DNA of 9,561 nucleotides from Nitrospirota bacterium (GCA_016222925.1 JACRQB010000117.1:1-9561); one strand, 5' to 3'; positions 1 to 6,550 are shown, numbered from the stretch's first letter. Translations and numbers: made by a program. The notes: generated by a model not told the origin, from the sequence alone.

Positions 1-174
1 GCCTAGGGTTGTGAGCGCGGCTCCAGGCCACTGGTCCGGATTGCTTGCGACACGGCACCCATACCGAATGGCATCCGGGGTCAGCCGAATAAAATACAGC
101 CAATCACCGACGATCAGTCCGATAAACAAGAGCCCTGCGAAGAGGCCGGCCAGGATCATGGACGTAGCTATCAC
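1..174 (-). CDS. Small membrane protein, N-terminal part (cut by left edge)
   Basis: I do not recognise this protein. The reading frame is open from a GTG at 172-174 (or an ATG at 157-159) down to position 1 and continues outside the window; an in-frame TGA at 193-195 blocks any earlier start. From the ATG the product begins MILAGLFAGLLFIGLIVGDW, one clear hydrophobic segment of about 20 residues. A polar stretch with LTPDAIRYGCRVA follows. This suggests a single N-terminal membrane anchor with the rest on one side of the membrane; the side cannot be told. Neither start has a convincing ribosome binding site. It is divergent from the methyltransferase gene at 444, so the space between them may hold promoters for both. 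The function is unknown, and a chance open frame cannot be fully excluded because only 53-58 codons are visible. Confidence 0.5.
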   Translation of the reverse strand, partial: MIATSMILAGLFAGLLFIGLIVGDWLYFIRLTPDAIRYGCRVASNPDQWPGAALTTLG

Positions 175-277
175 ATAGGAATGAGCTCTGAATCAAGGCG
201 AGGAGGCCCGGTCAGGATTCATTTTCTTTGGGCAACCCTACTGATGGTATTTCTTTCTCGCCTCACGCAAGAAGCTG

Positions 278-306
278 TTGACTCAAGAAGATGAGTTGGC
301 TACATT
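278..306 (+). promoter_or_regulatory. Candidate sigma70-type promoter for the pmtA-like gene
   Basis: TTGACT at 278-283 matches the -35 consensus at five of six positions. After a spacer of exactly 17 bases, TACATT at 301-306 matches the -10 consensus at four of six. A transcript would start near 313 and have a leader of about 130 bases before the ATG at 444. This is pattern matching only. A second perfect TTGACA at 371-376 has no good -10 box. Confidence 0.3.
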
Positions 307-434
307 ACCCGCCATTACGTTCCAGGCGGCTTTGGCACCACGTCATGCCCTGCCTTTATTTTTACCCGTGTTGACAGAGCAGGTTGTTACCCCTGCAGGG
401 TCAGGGTTTTCAGAGAGGCGATCGTTTCAAGTCT

Positions 435-443
435 GGAGGAGGT
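435..443 (+). promoter_or_regulatory. Ribosome binding site fixing the start at 444
   Basis: GGAGGAGGT lies directly in front of the ATG at 444-446. It decides the start over the in-frame TTG at 384, whose extra 20 residues (MLPLQGQG...) look nothing like the N-terminus of PmtA-type methyltransferases. Confidence 0.75.
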
Positions 444-1181
444 ATGGATCCCAACAAGATTGAGCGTGTCTACACCTCCTACGCGGGGTTCTACGACAAG
501 GTTTTTGGAAAAGTTTTCCACGAAGGGCGTGAATCGGTCGTTCGTAATCTGAATGTGCAGCCCAACGAACAGATTCTTGAAGTCGGTGTGGGGACTGGAC
601 TCGCGCTTCCCATGTATCCTCGCCATTGCCGCATTGTTGGGATCGACGTGTCCGAAGGGATGCTGGCCAGGGCAAGAGAGAAGGCGGAAACTCACTGCCT
701 CGACCACGTCCAGCTTCACCGCATGGATGCAGGAGCAATGGAATTCGAGGATGATAGCTTCGATACGGTTGTGGCGGCCTATGTCGTCACGGCGGTGCCG
801 GACTATCGAACGGTGGTCAGTGAGATGATTCGGGTTTGCCGTCCCGGTGGCCGTATTATCATGCTCAACCACTTCAGCAATGGCAACAAAGTGATCAATG
901 CAGTGGAGCGAGTGATCTCGCCATTGACCAAGCACCTGGGTTGGCGGACGGATCTGTCGCTCAGTACCGTGTTGGAAGGGACGTTGCTCCGCGTCGCCCG
1001 CAATCAACGGGTGAATCCATTACGGCTTTGGGCCTTGGTGGAGTGCATCAACGGCAAGGGTCAGCGGACGAACGGGAATGGTACGGCACACCCTGTCTCA
1101 GGGTATGTGAACGGCAACGGCACAGCCGGTTTTACAAATGGGAACGGCAACGGGCGTTACTCCCCTGAGCACGCGCACTAA
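444..1181 (+). CDS. pmtA: PmtA-like phosphatidylethanolamine N-methyltransferase
   Basis: This is a soluble class I SAM-dependent methyltransferase of the UbiE/PmtA type, 245 residues. Relatives of the Rhodobacter PmtA type methylate phosphatidylethanolamine stepwise to phosphatidylcholine at the inner membrane face. Visible motifs: YTSYAGFYDKVFGKVFHEGR at 10-29, the typical PmtA N-terminus; SAM motif I ILEVGVGTG at 44-52; motif II VGIDVS at 65-70; MDAGAMEF at 94-101; the post-I block FDTVVAAYVVTAVPD at 106-120; and the RVCRPGGRII turn at 130-139. The family core ends near NPLRLWALVEC (191-201). Beyond it is a tail of about 45 residues rich in Asn-Gly (NGNGTA twice, NGNGNG), which I do not expect in PmtA. 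There is no signal peptide or membrane span. It faces the downstream minus-strand gene convergently across 23 bases. Substrate is inferred; a quinone or other lipid methyltransferase is possible. Confidence 0.8.
   Translation: MDPNKIERVYTSYAGFYDKVFGKVFHEGRESVVRNLNVQPNEQILEVGVGTGLALPMYPRHCRIVGIDVSEGMLARAREKAETHCLDHVQLHRMDAGAMEFEDDSFDTVVAAYVVTAVPDYRTVVSEMIRVCRPGGRIIMLNHFSNGNKVINAVERVISPLTKHLGWRTDLSLSTVLEGTLLRVARNQRVNPLRLWALVECINGKGQRTNGNGTAHPVSGYVNGNGTAGFTNGNGNGRYSPEHAH
1062..1160 (+). repeat. Degenerate AAYGG-rich repeat encoding the Asn-Gly tail
   Basis: Inside the 3' end of the methyltransferase gene, variants of AACGGSAAYGG recur: AACGGGAATGGTACGG, AACGGCAACGGCACAG and GGGAACGGCAACGGG. They encode NGNGTA, NGNGTA and NGNGNG, spaced by unrelated residues. 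The pattern suggests local duplication and slippage that lengthened the tail. Confidence 0.5.
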
Positions 1182-1204
1182 TCAGTGTTCCCCCTCATCG
1201 CTGC

Positions 1205-1966
1205 TTATCGACTGTGTCGTGTCTGGTGCTCCCGAGTCAACCAGCCTTCCCATTCACGACCGGGGATGATCGTTGTGCCGACGAGACAGTCACCGACGAA
1301 TTGTTGAGTGATCTGATCAGCCAGCACTTCCAGGATCCGGCTCATCCGCCGATCCTGAATCCCCATCACCCTATGCCCCTCGCTGGCCGTAGATTCGCCT
1401 GCAGGAATCAGATCGCCCTCCCACTGCACCGCCGGATGAATCGCGACAGCCCGCGTCGCGTCACGCCATGCGCAAGGCAGACCAGCTCGATTCAGTTCGT
1501 GTAACAGCCACTTCACCGTGGGGCCTTCGGCAGCGCGACCCTGGAATATCCATCGAGCGAATTCGGCCGCCTGATCGGCCGTCACGAACGGCGTGGCGAT
1601 TTCATCCAGCGCGGCCTCATCGCACACCACGTAGAGTTCTCCCTGGGGATCAAACCAGAAGCGCATTTTCCCCGCATTGAACTCCGTCTGGATCACGCCA
1701 AGGGATGAACAATCAGTCCCATCTTGTTCGAAGACGGAGAAATCCGTGACGCCGGTCATCGTGAGCTTGGCGACTCGGACGTATCCGCGAACCTCATAAC
1801 GGATTATGAGCGAGATAGTCGTACCGGCCGGTACTTCCCGTGTAGAGCCTTCGTCGAAGAGACGGCGTTTGGAAATCTGCAGGTCGGTCACATACCCTGA
1901 GCGAAAACCGCCCGTATGCCCGATGAACCACCGAAGGTCTTCCGTGTTCTTGATGGAGTGCTTCAT
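1205..1966 (-). CDS. Hypothetical protein, 253 aa, paired with methyltransferase-like gene
   Basis: I do not recognise this family. I place the start at the ATG at 1964-1966 (MKHSIKNTEDLRWFIGHTGG). The frame is open further upstream, but that extension overlaps the gene at 1977 and reads like out-of-frame sequence (cysteine- and arginine-rich). Residues 10-118 alternate short hydrophobic strands and turns: SGYVTDLQISKRRL, TTISLIIRYEVRGYVRVAKL, TDFSVFE, KMRFWFDPQGELYVVCDEA. This suggests a beta-rich domain like those found in several immunity-type and domain-of-unknown-function families. Residues 119-253 look helical, with WIFQG, VKWLLHEL and ILEVLADQITQQF. There is no signal peptide or membrane segment, so it is probably cytosolic. 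The start lies 10 bases behind the stop of the upstream gene, so the two are probably co-transcribed and translationally coupled, since no good ribosome binding site is seen. It ends convergently with the pmtA-like gene. Confidence 0.7.
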   Translation of the reverse strand: MKHSIKNTEDLRWFIGHTGGFRSGYVTDLQISKRRLFDEGSTREVPAGTTISLIIRYEVRGYVRVAKLTMTGVTDFSVFEQDGTDCSSLGVIQTEFNAGKMRFWFDPQGELYVVCDEAALDEIATPFVTADQAAEFARWIFQGRAAEGPTVKWLLHELNRAGLPCAWRDATRAVAIHPAVQWEGDLIPAGESTASEGHRVMGIQDRRMSRILEVLADQITQQFVGDCLVGTTIIPGREWEGWLTREHQTRHSR

Positions 1967-1976
1967 GTGGCAAATT

Positions 1977-2861
1977 CTAGTTCTGGTATGGACACAAGTG
2001 TGACAGGTGTGAGCTCGTCCAGCACGATACCACAGCGGGACGCCGAGAACGCAACAGGGTTCTGACCTCACAGGAGCCGTACCGTACGAGGCCGACCTTC
2101 TCGCACCAGGCGGCAGCGATTGCCGCTTCATCCTGTCCTTGGTTGACCATGACGAACAAGCCGTGAGGGGTTAGATTGCGGGCTACCCGAGAAAACAATG
2201 TGCGCGGCGCTAACACTGAGAGCGGCATCCGCCAGGCCAGCACAGGGTCCGGCGTTACGAAGGGATACCATGCGGTGACGACGTCGGCTGGGTGATCATA
2301 GCCGGCATAGTCGCCGACGATGAACTGTGTATTCGGCAGGTTTTGGATATAGCCATGGGCATAGTCGAGCCGGCTATACCCATTGGTGTAGATCCGGTAC
2401 CCTTCTACTTCAACGCCGACCAGTTCCGATGGCTGAAAGAACGCATGCAAGGCAGCCGCATACCAGAAGTTACTCGACCCCATATCCTGAACGGCTCCAC
2501 CTACCGAATAGGGTAAGCCGAGCGCCGACCAGGTTCGTTCAAGCACCTCAAGATAGTCGTATTGCTTCAGGGCTGTCGACTGTTCCGCCTGCTGTTCGAA
2601 TCCTACACGGAAGCGTCGTTGGAGCGAGGCGATACGTGCTTGCTGAATGCCGCTCAGTTGAGAAAGCCGTCTGACCGGTCGTTCACGATACGCTCCTCGA
2701 GACCAGGCGAATCGTTCCCCAAGGTGGTACCAGAATGCGTGATAGTGTGAGCGTACCCTCTGCTGAAATGAACAACGAGGAAGGGTATCCAGAGTAATTT
2801 CCGGGCGGGTCAAAGGGACATCGCACATTGTGGGGTCTACATCGGCTGTTGGAAGAGCCAT
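1977..2861 (-). CDS. Degenerate SAM-methyltransferase-like protein, 294 aa
   Basis: I assign only a fold, with caution. Residues 123-245 have the order of a Rossmann methyltransferase: AVQDMGSSNFWYAAAL at 123-138 in the place of motif I, LVGVEVEGYR at 147-156 as the acidic motif II, NTQFIVGDY at 177-185, DVVTAWYPFVTPDP at 193-206, and LFSRVARNLTPHGLFVMVNQ at 222-241 as the final strand pair. The glycine-rich loop is D-M-G-S-S-N-F rather than D/E-X-G-X-G-X-G, so SAM binding is uncertain. Residues 1-110 are basic and helical (RIASLQRRFRVGFEQQAEQS) with many aromatic residues. No signal peptide or membrane span is seen. The ATG at 2859-2861 gives the longest frame and lacks a clear ribosome binding site; a second ATG at 2826-2828 is possible. 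It is followed after 10 bases by the 253-aa gene. The substrate is unknown. Confidence 0.65.
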   Translation of the reverse strand: MALPTADVDPTMCDVPLTRPEITLDTLPRCSFQQRVRSHYHAFWYHLGERFAWSRGAYRERPVRRLSQLSGIQQARIASLQRRFRVGFEQQAEQSTALKQYDYLEVLERTWSALGLPYSVGGAVQDMGSSNFWYAAALHAFFQPSELVGVEVEGYRIYTNGYSRLDYAHGYIQNLPNTQFIVGDYAGYDHPADVVTAWYPFVTPDPVLAWRMPLSVLAPRTLFSRVARNLTPHGLFVMVNQGQDEAAIAAAWCEKVGLVRYGSCEVRTLLRSRRPAVVSCWTSSHLSHLCPYQN

Positions 2862-2910
2862 GATATGTACTTGTCGGTCGGTCGACGGAAGGGCTAAAGG
2901 CGGAAGACGG

Positions 2911-3389
2911 AAATGGGGTAGGAGAAAAGCAACAAACTGTCACTTCACGGACCGATGAAAGGTTGGCCATGGTGGTATGAGCTGAGTCGATCGCCACGTT
3001 GGCGGCGAGCTTGAGTGGATAGCTGTAGATACCGGTACTGATGCTTGGAAGGGCCCTGGTCGCAATCCCGTTAGCGTCGGCAATCTCAAGTCAACGGCGA
3101 TAGCAGAAAACGAGCTGGACCAGTTCGCCGTCATTTCAACCCCACAGGCTGGTCCGACCGCATGGATCACGTATCGCGCAGGTAGCTGGTAACCTTTCGT
3201 CAGCTTCGCATCGCCGGTTTGGCATTCGCCTAGCAGAGGACATTCCCCTGCTAGTTCCGGCCCAGCTGCGCGATGAATGGCTCCGTTCACCCCGCCGCCC
3301 GGAAGTAGCGACTCATTCGCGGCATTCGCAATAGCGTCAACGTTGAGTGTCGTAATGTCGGCGCAGATGGCAAGAAGGGAGATGGCCAT
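2911..3389 (-). pseudogene. Macrodomain (ADP-ribose hydrolase-type) pseudogene
   Basis: Intact MacroD/YmdB-type macrodomains bind ADP-ribose, and many remove it from proteins or O-acetyl-ADP-ribose. The first 80 or so residues match well from the ATG at 3387-3389: ADITTLNVDAIANAANES, then LLPGGGVNGAIHRAAGPE, QTGDAKLTKGY, and PARYVIHAVGP. The frame is then lost near 3140-3150. The rest of the domain resumes in another frame as WG-stop-NDGELVQLVFCYRR-stop-LEIADANG, then SISTGIYSYPLKLA and VREVTVCCFSP. The in-frame stops are TGA at 3136-3138 and TGA at 3091-3093. A two-base TG duplication (TGG to TGTGG) would explain the frameshift, and GGA to TGA the first stop. The usual GGGGVDGAIH reads PGGGVNGAIH, so the aspartate proposed as catalytic is already Asn. 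Substitutions, shift and stops together point to real decay. The far end is approximate. Confidence 0.8.
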
Positions 3390-3522
3390 GGTTGAACTCT
3401 ACGACGCGAGCCTGATGTAAACGGTCAACGTAAGATTCGTGCCTCATTGAGCATGTGAAGGATGCCATGAATAACTTCTTCGTACTGGTGGTGTCGATAG
3501 GATTGAGGAGACCTCGGTGTTC

Positions 3523-3840
3523 CTATGGATGATTGACCGCTACGATGACGGCAGACGGTGCGAGATTGCGGATCTCCACGAATGCGGTGCCGTCGGAGCG
3601 GCGCTTGATTGGGAGCTGTGATCCGACCGGATGGGCTATCCCTGCGGATGTTCCCCCTCCCGCTTCCATACTGTTCGCAATGACAGTAAGCGCCATGCCG
3701 GGCTGGTTCAGATCCGCATCCACCACGACATCGCCGCCACGGGCTTGATTCCCATGGGGGTTGATCATGCACAGCGCCTCCTCATCGCTGAGAATCCTGG
3801 ACCAGGAGACGAGCTCCCCTGGTCCTTGCAGCAGGAATGG
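3523..3840 (-). pseudogene. Out-of-frame C-terminal domain of the alpha-amylase
   Basis: This stretch reads as 105 continuous family-like residues in a different frame from the catalytic part: GPGELVSWSRILSDEEALC, MINPHGNQARGGDVVVDADL, TAFVEIRNLAPSAVIVAVNH, ending at TAG 3523-3525. It is the C-terminal beta domain expected at the end of this GH13 group. The frame break lies between about 3840 and 3848, next to a run of five C (3842-3846). One extra base there would restore the frame as LRVGGPFLLQGPGE. From memory, relatives carry about ten more residues at this point (a GRQY-type block), so a slightly larger deletion is possible. It is normally not a separate gene; the internal ATG at 3766-3768 could start only a fragment. 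Confidence 0.8.
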
Positions 3841-5444
3841 TCCCCCACGCGCAGTACCGGAAAGCGTTGGCGAATGGCAGCAAGGGTTGCAATCCGGCGA
3901 TAGACATGAAAGTTCGGATCGAAACAGTGGGCGCCCGCCGTTCCGAACGGACCGAATCCCGGCAGGGTCAGATCCAGTCCATTAGTTGCTGTCAAGCCTA
4001 CAAGCCCGGAAGCCCGAGGATGCTCCGGGCCGAACATGGCTTCGCGCAGGTACCGATCGGCATGGTCACCACCCTTCCAGCCTGGGAGGAAACGCTGTTC
4101 CGATTCCTCAGGCCCGGCGAAGGATTGCTCCGTCCCATAATAAATGCAGGGAATACCCAGCGTAAACAGCTGTAACGCCACGCCGGCGACAACCTGTTCT
4201 TCCGAGGCTGCTTCGCTGGAGAAGCGGATCTTGTGACCGAACACATGGTCGTGATCGTCCAGGATGGAGACATGCCGCTGCCCAAGATTCCGATGAGACC
4301 CCATCTCCGCATTACCGGCGTCGAAGCCATCGAAGTAGGTCTGCGGAGGGGCCAGCCCCTTCGCCACATTCTGAAGCGTCATCCGCATCCCGCCGATATC
4401 GAGGGCTGCATCAAGATTGCGTCCAAGCACATCGAGGTAGCGATCTTGCGCAAAATCACCCCCCGCGACTTCCCCTACGAGCAAAAAGTTAGTCTTGCCA
4501 AGATTCGCAGAGAACTCCTTAATGGCACCGCAGAAATTTCGCCCCTCCTCGTAGGACACATGTTTCAACGTATCAATGCGGAAACCATCGCAATCCGTCA
4601 TGGCAATCCAGTAGCGATAACAAGCCGCCAGATGATCAAGGACACCCGGCGCACTGAGCGAGAAATCCCGTAGCGTGAAAAAGTCCGTTCGCTTGTGTTC
4701 CGCATTCGGATCGTCCAGGCTGCCGCCTCCGAGATTTCCAACGCCTGCCCGAGTATAGGAATCGATGGCCTGCATCTCAGCTGGCCAGATTCCGGCCTCA
4801 TGTTCATCCACATGGTTGCCGATTTCTTCCCCGCTCCGGCCCAGCCATGAACCGAATGGGTAGCGATCCGGAAACGGTTTGTACACAGGTTCCTTGACCC
4901 CTCCCGGATAGACCCAATTAAACCCAGAATGATTGAAAATAATGTCCAGGATGATCCGCATGCCACGAGCATGCGCTGCATCGACGAGGGCGACCAGATC
5001 GTTTCTCGTGCCGAATCGAGGATCGACATCTAAGAAATGTTGAATGCCGTAACCATGAAACGTATTAAGGTGACCGCGCTGCTTAAATACTGGGCTTAAC
5101 CACAGCGCAGTGATACCGAGGTCATGCAGATACCCAAGCTTGGATTCCACACCTTTAAGCGTTCCCCCTTGCCACCGATGCGCGCCGGATTCGGCCCAGC
5201 GATCCCATCGCCACGGTTGTCGGTGGTGCCCGTGAGGTCGAAATGCCGTGCGACGGTTACGATCAAGGAGAGGCCGTGACGCTTCTCGCCCATCGCTGAA
5301 TCGATCGACGAGGAGAAAGTAGAGGACTTCGTCGCGCCAGTCTCCTGGCGACGAGTGAAACTTTACGCGTCGTGGCAAGGCGATGTCCGTGAGGTTCCGA
5401 GGTACTGGCTGACTAAGGAGAGTTTGAGCAGCGGGAGTAGGCAT
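3765..5444 (-). CDS. GH13 alpha-amylase family glycoside hydrolase, frameshifted near the C-terminus
   Basis: The enzyme should hydrolyse or rearrange alpha-1,4-glucans such as glycogen or maltodextrins. The (beta/alpha)8 barrel is complete: YFLLVDRFSDGRE at 42-54; LHDLGITALWLSPVF at 106-120; GYGIQHFLDVDPRFGT at 131-146; region I DIIFNH at 167-172; region II DGFRIDTLKH at 286-295 with nucleophile D291; region III LLVGEVAGG at 321-329 with acid/base E325; region IV ILDDHDH at 394-400 with D399. There is no signal peptide, so it is probably cytosolic and acts on stored glycogen. AGAGG (complement of 5451-5455) lies six bases before the ATG at 5442-5444. After LRVG (residue 534) the frame is wrong, giving 25 spurious residues to the TGA at 3765, while the true C-terminal domain continues in another frame to 3523. 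The catalytic core might still fold without it. It leads the minus-strand block and diverges from the amidotransferase gene. Exact specificity cannot be told. Confidence 0.85.
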   Translation of the reverse strand: MPTPAAQTLLSQPVPRNLTDIALPRRVKFHSSPGDWRDEVLYFLLVDRFSDGREASRPLLDRNRRTAFRPHGHHRQPWRWDRWAESGAHRWQGGTLKGVESKLGYLHDLGITALWLSPVFKQRGHLNTFHGYGIQHFLDVDPRFGTRNDLVALVDAAHARGMRIILDIIFNHSGFNWVYPGGVKEPVYKPFPDRYPFGSWLGRSGEEIGNHVDEHEAGIWPAEMQAIDSYTRAGVGNLGGGSLDDPNAEHKRTDFFTLRDFSLSAPGVLDHLAACYRYWIAMTDCDGFRIDTLKHVSYEEGRNFCGAIKEFSANLGKTNFLLVGEVAGGDFAQDRYLDVLGRNLDAALDIGGMRMTLQNVAKGLAPPQTYFDGFDAGNAEMGSHRNLGQRHVSILDDHDHVFGHKIRFSSEAASEEQVVAGVALQLFTLGIPCIYYGTEQSFAGPEESEQRFLPGWKGGDHADRYLREAMFGPEHPRASGLVGLTATNGLDLTLPGFGPFGTAGAHCFDPNFHVYRRIATLAAIRQRFPVLRVGDHSCCKDQGSSSPGPGFSAMRRRCA

Positions 5445-5502
5445 GTGAGACCTCTCATGCGTTCGGGTGAGAGATTCTTTGCTTGCTGCGTCCGTAGAGG
5501 AC

Positions 5503-5531
5503 AGTGTATGTATCCAGCCAGCGAAAGTCCA
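5503..5531 (-). promoter_or_regulatory. Candidate promoter for the amylase gene
   Basis: Read on the minus strand, TGGACT (complement of 5526-5531) and TACACT (complement of 5503-5508) are separated by 17 bases. Each matches the sigma70 consensus at four of six positions. Transcription would start near 5496, about 50 bases before the ATG at 5444. The match is weak. Confidence 0.25.
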
Positions 5532-5572
5532 GGTCCTGACGCTTGGTTACGATCATTCATCCGGACGGGTAC

Positions 5573-6202
5573 ATGACAAAGGCCATCTGTCTCCAACACG
5601 TTCCCTTCGAAGGTCCGGGAGCTTTTGCAACGGCTCTTGCCAAGCGTGGCGTGAGCCTTGAATATTCTCTCGTCCCGAAGGAAGGCTTGCCTCACGATAC
5701 AAGTGATCTCCTGATTGTCATGGGCGGGCCGATGTCGGTGAATGATTCCGATCAGTGGATCGCCGAAGAGGTCGCCTTCATCAGATCTGCTCTTCTCGCC
5801 GGTAAGCCGGTGATCGGGGTGTGCCTTGGGAGCCAGTTCATGGCAAAGGCACTCGGTGTGACCGTGCGCCCAGGCAAGGCGTTAGAGATCGGCATGACGC
5901 CTGTTCGGTTGACTGAATGGCACGGAGAGATCTTTGACTTGCCGAAGGATTGTGTGCCCTTGGCCGGATCGGACATTGCGCCGTTGCAGGCATTTCGTTA
6001 TGGAGATCGTGCCTATGGCCTGCTCTTTCACTTGGAAATGGATGAAGACGGTATTGACTCGTTGTGCCGAGAATGTGCCTCGGATTTGATGAAAGCGCGT
6101 CTTGTCGCCCAGCAGGTCAAGGCCACCGCGTTGCCGCGGATGCCGCAACTTCATGAGATGGCTGATCGACTCATCGGCCATCTTCTTAGCCCTACACGTT
6201 GA
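5573..6202 (+). CDS. Class I glutamine amidotransferase (GMP synthase-like), with apparent internal deletion
   Basis: This is a stand-alone GATase1 domain of the GuaA-glutaminase-like group, which releases ammonia from glutamine for an unidentified acceptor; some members act as gamma-glutamyl hydrolases. The 209 residues begin MTKAICLQHVPFEGPG, the standard N-terminus. Visible are LLIVMGGPMSV at 46-56, the nucleophile elbow GVCLGSQ at 82-88 with C84, and LLFHLEM at 150-156 with H153 and E155 completing the triad. ATG 5573 is preferred to TTG 5543 because it fits the family start and follows GGACGGG at 5563-5569. Relatives, from memory, have some 20-25 residues between the PVRLTE strand and WHGEIFDLP; here PVRLTEWHGE (110-119) joins them directly in frame. 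The triad is intact but activity is uncertain. It stands alone between the divergent amylase and the dapL leader. Confidence 0.8.
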   Translation: MTKAICLQHVPFEGPGAFATALAKRGVSLEYSLVPKEGLPHDTSDLLIVMGGPMSVNDSDQWIAEEVAFIRSALLAGKPVIGVCLGSQFMAKALGVTVRPGKALEIGMTPVRLTEWHGEIFDLPKDCVPLAGSDIAPLQAFRYGDRAYGLLFHLEMDEDGIDSLCRECASDLMKARLVAQQVKATALPRMPQLHEMADRLIGHLLSPTR

Positions 6203-6216
6203 TTGCCGGCGCGTCT

Positions 6217-6239
6217 CTGAAGTAACCTAACATCTTCAG
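6217..6239. promoter_or_regulatory. Short hairpin downstream of the amidotransferase gene
   Basis: CTGAAG at 6217-6222 is the exact inverse of CTTCAG at 6234-6239, with an 11-base loop. It lies 15 bases after the amidotransferase stop. The stem is short and no full T-run follows (only TTT), so a terminator role is a weak inference. Confidence 0.3.
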
Positions 6240-6242
6240 TTT

Positions 6243-6296
6243 GAACATGTAACAGTTAGAAAGTTCTTCCCTGCACTTTCTAACCTTGTCACGTTC
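6243..6296. promoter_or_regulatory. Long inverted repeat in the dapL leader
   Basis: GTTAGAAAGT at 6255-6264 is the exact inverse of ACTTTCTAAC at 6275-6284, with loop TCTTCCCTGC. The arms extend imperfectly to GAAC at 6243-6246 and GTTC at 6293-6296, giving 17 matches over 22 positions. A further GAAC at 6305-6308 pairs with the same GTTC. It ends 35 bases before the dapL ATG. It could be an operator for a dimeric regulator, a leader hairpin or a terminator for the upstream gene; there is no T-run after it. Confidence 0.5.
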
Positions 6297-6318
6297 CAAT
6301 ATGTGAACTCATCTCGAA

Positions 6319-6323
6319 AGGAG
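6319..6323 (+). promoter_or_regulatory. Ribosome binding site of dapL
   Basis: AGGAG is eight bases before the ATG at 6332, within GAAAGGAGCCAAAGGA. It confirms 6332 as the start of the dapL reading frame. Confidence 0.7.
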
Positions 6324-6331
6324 CCAAAGGA

Positions 6332-6550
6332 ATGGCCGGTTTTCCGATCGAAGTTGCCGCACGCATCAAAACGCTGCCTCCATATTTATTTGCCGCCATT
6401 GATAAGATGAAGCAGGAGGCCATCGCGCGTGGCGTGGATATCATCAACCTCGGTATCGGCGACCCTGATTTGCCGACGCCTGCGCCGATCATCGACAGCT
6501 TGGCCAAAGCGGCCAAGGATCCCGGATGTTGTCGTTCAGAAAAGCCATAG
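6332..6550 (+). pseudogene. dapL: LL-diaminopimelate aminotransferase, N-terminal fragment
   Basis: This is the beginning of a class I/II PLP aminotransferase. LL-diaminopimelate aminotransferase converts tetrahydrodipicolinate directly to LL-diaminopimelate with glutamate as amino donor, serving lysine and peptidoglycan synthesis in the cytosol. Residues 1-64 match the family: FPIEVAARIKTLPPYLFAAI, then GVDIINLGIGDPDLPTP at 34-50 and IIDSLAKAAKDP at 53-64. After the proline codon at 6521-6523 the frame runs into GCCRSEKP and stops at 6548-6550. The expected conserved block, which includes an NHxYPSYEG-type sequence with a conserved tyrosine, is absent. The next family segment (LSFRKAIAGWYKRRF) appears in another frame from 6526. 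Roughly 30 bases, not a multiple of three, seem to be missing at the junction. Confidence 0.8.

Noticed and set aside
278..463. 61-residue open frame before the methyltransferase gene
   Set aside because: It overlaps the pmtA start in another frame, resembles no family and has no ribosome binding site. The stretch 175-443 otherwise holds only candidate promoter elements.
387..1007. 206-residue minus-strand frame opposite pmtA
   Set aside because: His- and Asn-rich shadow of the methyltransferase gene, without a family resemblance.
1967..2131. 55-residue N-terminal extension of the 253-aa protein
   Set aside because: It overlaps the upstream gene and is rich in Cys, His and Arg, as expected of an out-of-frame reading. 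The ATG at 1966 gives the usual operon spacing.
3425..3772. 115-residue minus-strand open frame below the amylase
   Set aside because: Most of it overlaps the amylase C-terminal domain in the wrong frame. Its last 25 residues (YEEVIHGILHMLNEARILR) look protein-like, but there is no start codon or family match to support a gene in 3390-3522.
4233..4673. 146-residue plus-strand frame opposite the amylase
   Set aside because: It lies wholly inside the clear GH13 catalytic coding region on the other strand.
6217..6296. Rho-independent terminator after the amidotransferase gene
   Set aside because: Hairpins exist, but no run of T follows either stem; kept only as regulatory candidates.
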